From positions 1-44,610 of the forward strand of contig JAIEMG010000321.1 in assembly GCA_019752375.1 (NCBI GenBank): a stretch of 44,610 nt of DNA, given 5' to 3'. The notes below the pieces were generated by a model. It saw only the letters and a program-made list of their open reading frames with translations. It had not been told where the DNA came from and did no database searches. Position 1 is the first letter of the stretch; every line of letters starts with the position of its first letter. The translations under genes were made by a program, and so were the position numbers. The DNA comes from Gemmataceae bacterium. Its GTDB lineage: Bacteria > Planctomycetota > Planctomycetia > Gemmatales > Gemmataceae. This document shows positions 42,111 through 44,610 of this stretch, piece after piece.

Positions 42111-44473
42111 TGGCCGAGATTACCCCCGCGGCCCCGGTTCTGACGGTCGTGGACCTGCCGGTCCTGCCGCTGAAGAACACAGTCCTGCTCCCTGCCATGT
42201 TCATGCCGCTATCGGTTGGCCGGCCTCACTCACTGGCCGCCGTCGAGGCCGTGTTGGGCAGCGAAGAGAAGTCCTTCGTCCTCGTCGCGCAGCGCGATTC
42301 GGCCCTCGAGCAGCCGAAGCCGGAAGACCTCTATACCGTTGGTACCCGTGCCGTCGTCAAGAAAATGGCACGCACCGACGGCGGCGTCGAAATGCTCGTG
42401 CAGGGCGTCGAACGCGTTTCGATCCTGAAGTTCGTCCAGACGGCGCCCTATCTCCGGGCCCGCGTGCAGACTCTGCCGCTGCCCGAAGACCAGGGAACGG
42501 AAGTGGAAGCGCTCGCGCGTGCCGTGGGCGACCAGGCTCGGCGCGTCCTGGAGCTGGTTCAACCGGAAACGCCGGTGGACGTCAACCAGCTCCTGGCCCA
42601 GGCCGGTGATCCGCTGCGAATGGCTTACTTCCTTGGTTCCATGTTGAGCCTGGATGTGGTCAAGGAGCAGGCACTGCTCGAAGCGCCGACGCGCCTGGAA
42701 GCCGTGCGACTGCTGCACGAGTACCTGGGGCATGAGTTGCAGGTGCTGGAGCTGCGCCACAAGATCGCCAGCCGTGCCCAGACCGAGATGGGCAAGGAAC
42801 AGCGCGATTACATGCTCCGGCAGCAGTTGCGCGCCATCCAGGAAGAACTGGGCGAGAAGAACCCCGAGAAGGCCGAGGTCGAATTGCTGCGTCAGCGGCT
42901 GACCGAGGGCGACCTTCCCGATGACGTGCGCAAGGAAGCCGACCGCGAGCTGAACCGGCTCGAGCGCTTGCCCAGTGCAGCGCCCGACTATCAGCTGACG
43001 CGCACCTACCTGGAACTCGTCCTGGAGCTGCCCTGGCGCAAGCTGACGACCGACGCGCTCGACCTGGCCAATGCTCGGCGCGTGCTCGACGAGGACCACT
43101 ACGGGTTGAAGGAGATCAAGGAACGTATCCTGGAACATTTGGCCGTGCTGAAACTCAATCCGAAGGCGAAGGCGCCGGTACTGTGCTTCGTCGGTCCTCC
43201 GGGCGTCGGTAAGACGTCGCTGGGCCAGTCGATTGCGCGGGCCATGGGCCGGACGTTCGAACGTGCCAGCCTGGGCGGCATGCACGACGAAGCGGAGCTG
43301 CGCGGCCATCGCCGCACCTACATCGGCGCCATGCCGGGCCGCATCATACAGGCGGTCCGCCGGGCCGGGGTGCGTAATCCCGTGCTGATGCTGGACGAAG
43401 TGGACAAGCTGGGGCACGACTATCGTGGCGATCCGGCGGCAGCGCTGCTGGAGATCCTCGATCCGGCCCAGAACCACACGTTCCGCGACAACTATCTCGA
43501 TTTGCCGTTCGACCTGTCGCAGGTGTTCTTCATCACGACGGCCAACTCGCTGGACACGATCCCGCGGCCGTTGCTGGATCGCATGGAGATCATCCGGCTG
43601 TCCGGTTACAGCGAGGAGGAGAAGCTGGAAATCGCCCGGCGCTACCTGATCCCGCGCCAGCTCGTGCAAACCGGGCTGAGCGCTGAACAGGTTGCCCTGC
43701 CCGACGAGACAGTGCAGCGCGTCATCAGCCGCTACACGCGGGAAGCCGGTGTACGACAGCTCGAGCAAGCACTCGGTCGGCTGATGCGCAAGGTCGCGGT
43801 GCGCTTCGCCGATGGTAAGACGGAGCCGGCCACGATCGGGCCAGAAGACCTGACGGACCTGCTCGGTCCGGAGCGGTTCTTCCAGGAGAAGGCACGCAAG
43901 CACCTGCCGCCGGGCGTGGCGACAGGCCTGGCGTGGACCGAGTCCGGCGGTGAAGTGCTTTACGTGGAAGCGACCTTGCTGCCGGATGGCCGTGGACTGC
44001 GGCTGACGGGACAGCTCGGCGACGTGATGCGCGAATCAGCACGGGCAGCTCAGAGCTACGTCTGGAGCCATGCCGAGTCGCTGGGTATCGATCCACAGTT
44101 GTTCCGCAACAGCGGCGTGCACGTCCACGTGCCGGCGGGTGCCGTGCCCAAGGATGGCCCTTCGGCCGGCGTGGCGATGGCGACGGCGTTGACCTCGATC
44201 TATGCGCACCTGCCGGCACGGAGCGACACGGCCATGACGGGTGAAATCACCCTGACGGGCCTGGTGCTGCCCATCGGCGGCGTCAAGGAAAAGGTGCTGG
44301 CCGCGCGCCGTGCCGGCATCCGGCGGGTGATCCTGCCTCGCGCCAACGAGAAGGACCTGCGCGACTTGCCGGTGGACGTTCGTCAAGAAATGGAAATCGT
44401 CTTCGCGGAGCGCATCGAGGAAGCACTGACCGCTGCCATTCCGGACCTGGCTGGGCGCCTCGTGCTGGTGTGA
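42110..44473 (+). CDS. lon: ATP-dependent protease Lon
   Basis: This 787-residue Lon is close to the E. coli length. The N-terminal substrate domain starts [20 protein letters not shown], followed by the coiled-coil region, Walker [10 protein letters not shown] (362-370), Walker [10 protein letters not shown] (425-433) and the protease domain with catalytic Ser685 ([11 protein letters not shown]) and Lys728 (GGVKEKVLA), 43 residues apart as in E. coli. Lon degrades misfolded and regulatory proteins in the cytoplasm. The start at 42110 overlaps the hsp20 stop; GGAGG lies about 10 nt upstream inside hsp20. A longer in-frame reading would overlap hsp20 and was rejected. Confidence 0.97.
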   Translation: MAEITPAAPVLTVVDLPVLPLKNTVLLPAMFMPLSVGRPHSLAAVEAVLGSEEKSFVLVAQRDSALEQPKPEDLYTVGTRAVVKKMARTDGGVEMLVQGVERVSILKFVQTAPYLRARVQTLPLPEDQGTEVEALARAVGDQARRVLELVQPETPVDVNQLLAQAGDPLRMAYFLGSMLSLDVVKEQALLEAPTRLEAVRLLHEYLGHELQVLELRHKIASRAQTEMGKEQRDYMLRQQLRAIQEELGEKNPEKAEVELLRQRLTEGDLPDDVRKEADRELNRLERLPSAAPDYQLTRTYLELVLELPWRKLTTDALDLANARRVLDEDHYGLKEIKERILEHLAVLKLNPKAKAPVLCFVGPPGVGKTSLGQSIARAMGRTFERASLGGMHDEAELRGHRRTYIGAMPGRIIQAVRRAGVRNPVLMLDEVDKLGHDYRGDPAAALLEILDPAQNHTFRDNYLDLPFDLSQVFFITTANSLDTIPRPLLDRMEIIRLSGYSEEEKLEIARRYLIPRQLVQTGLSAEQVALPDETVQRVISRYTREAGVRQLEQALGRLMRKVAVRFADGKTEPATIGPEDLTDLLGPERFFQEKARKHLPPGVATGLAWTESGGEVLYVEATLLPDGRGLRLTGQLGDVMRESARAAQSYVWSHAESLGIDPQLFRNSGVHVHVPAGAVPKDGPSAGVAMATALTSIYAHLPARSDTAMTGEITLTGLVLPIGGVKEKVLAARRAGIRRVILPRANEKDLRDLPVDVRQEMEIVFAERIEEALTAAIPDLAGRLVLV

Positions 44474-44478
44474 GCCCT

Positions 44479-44509
44479 GCACCCGCCTCCTCTGAGAGGA
44501 GGCGGGTGC
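44479..44509 (+). terminator. Hairpin downstream of lon
   Basis: A GC-rich stem (GCACCCGCCTCCTC pairing with GAGGAGGCGGGTGC) with a very short loop starts 5 nt after the lon stop. There is no clear U-tract, so it may be a terminator without a tail or an mRNA-protecting hairpin. Confidence 0.55.
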
Positions 44510-44544
44510 GATGTAGCTTTGTAGGGTGCGTCAAGCGTACTCGC

Positions 44545-44610
44545 GCGGACGCACCGGAATGCAGCCACGCTCGTGGATTGTCAGACAAGTGTAGGTTTTG
44601 GTGCGTCCGC
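44545..44610. repeat. Inverted repeat reaching the window edge
   Basis: GCGGACGCACC (44545-44555) is matched by its complement GGTGCGTCCGC at the last 11 bases (44600-44610). A nearer partner GGTGCGTC lies at 44525-44532. The repeat continues past the window edge, so its full extent is unknown. Confidence 0.5.

Overview
The window looks like a planctomycete chromosome segment, most likely Gemmataceae-like. This is an inference from gene content and style, not from a marker gene. The signs are GC-rich coding DNA, four Ser/Thr kinases with planctomycete-type accessory regions, an Uma2 nuclease, an MJ0042-like zinc ribbon, and intergenic DNA crowded with several unrelated palindromic repeat families. 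No rRNA, tRNA or CRISPR was seen. CDS coordinates include the stop codon.

Region 1 (118-10203, minus strand) is a tightly packed, largely overlapping operon for nucleotide-sugar synthesis. It encodes four SDR epimerases/dehydratases, two DegT-type aminotransferases, a UDP-sugar dehydrogenase homologue that lacks the catalytic Cys, a Gfo/Idh/MocA oxidoreductase and a nucleotidyltransferase-PfkB kinase fusion (HldE-like, reversed order). A 0.5-kb leader (10204-10724) lies upstream. Region 2 (10725-13483, minus) holds two small membrane proteins with winged-helix-like tails and a large polytopic GT39/DUF2142-like protein. Region 3 (13691-17434, plus) encodes GmhA-like isomerase, GmhB-like phosphatase, a transaldolase-family enzyme and a Wzm/Wzt-type ABC exporter. 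Regions 1 and 3 together supply most of a nucleotide-activated heptose pathway plus an exporter for a surface glycan.

Region 4 (17487-23814, minus) is the glycine cleavage cluster gcvT-gcvH-(Uma2)-gcvPA-gcvPB, followed by a YbjQ-family gene and a LipM-like octanoyltransferase that could help lipoylate GcvH. Region 5 (24019-27093, plus) has a secreted M28 peptidase and a polytopic membrane protein. A frameshifted cyclase-domain relic on the minus strand lies between them.

Region 6 (27113-39363) is a signalling island. It holds a 1218-residue pseudokinase-kinase-SRPBCC-DUF5939-cyclase-like protein, a truncated ExbB/TolQ relic, a HAD phosphatase, three more membrane kinases and a 58-residue zinc ribbon. 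A 359-bp MITE-like element with terminal inverted repeats and a perfect 9-bp target duplication sits between two kinases. Region 7 (39483-44473) has an M28/PDZ peptidase on the minus strand and, divergently, an hsp20-lon operon with overlapping stop and start codons.

The most unusual points are: one bipartite palindrome architecture shared by three unrelated repeat sequences; the MITE carrying a nested palindrome; enzymes with substituted catalytic residues (UGD-like Cys to Asn, SDR Lys to His, cyclase metal Asp lost); repeat-like DNA inserted in frame into a kinase catalytic domain; and the paired membrane winged-helix proteins.
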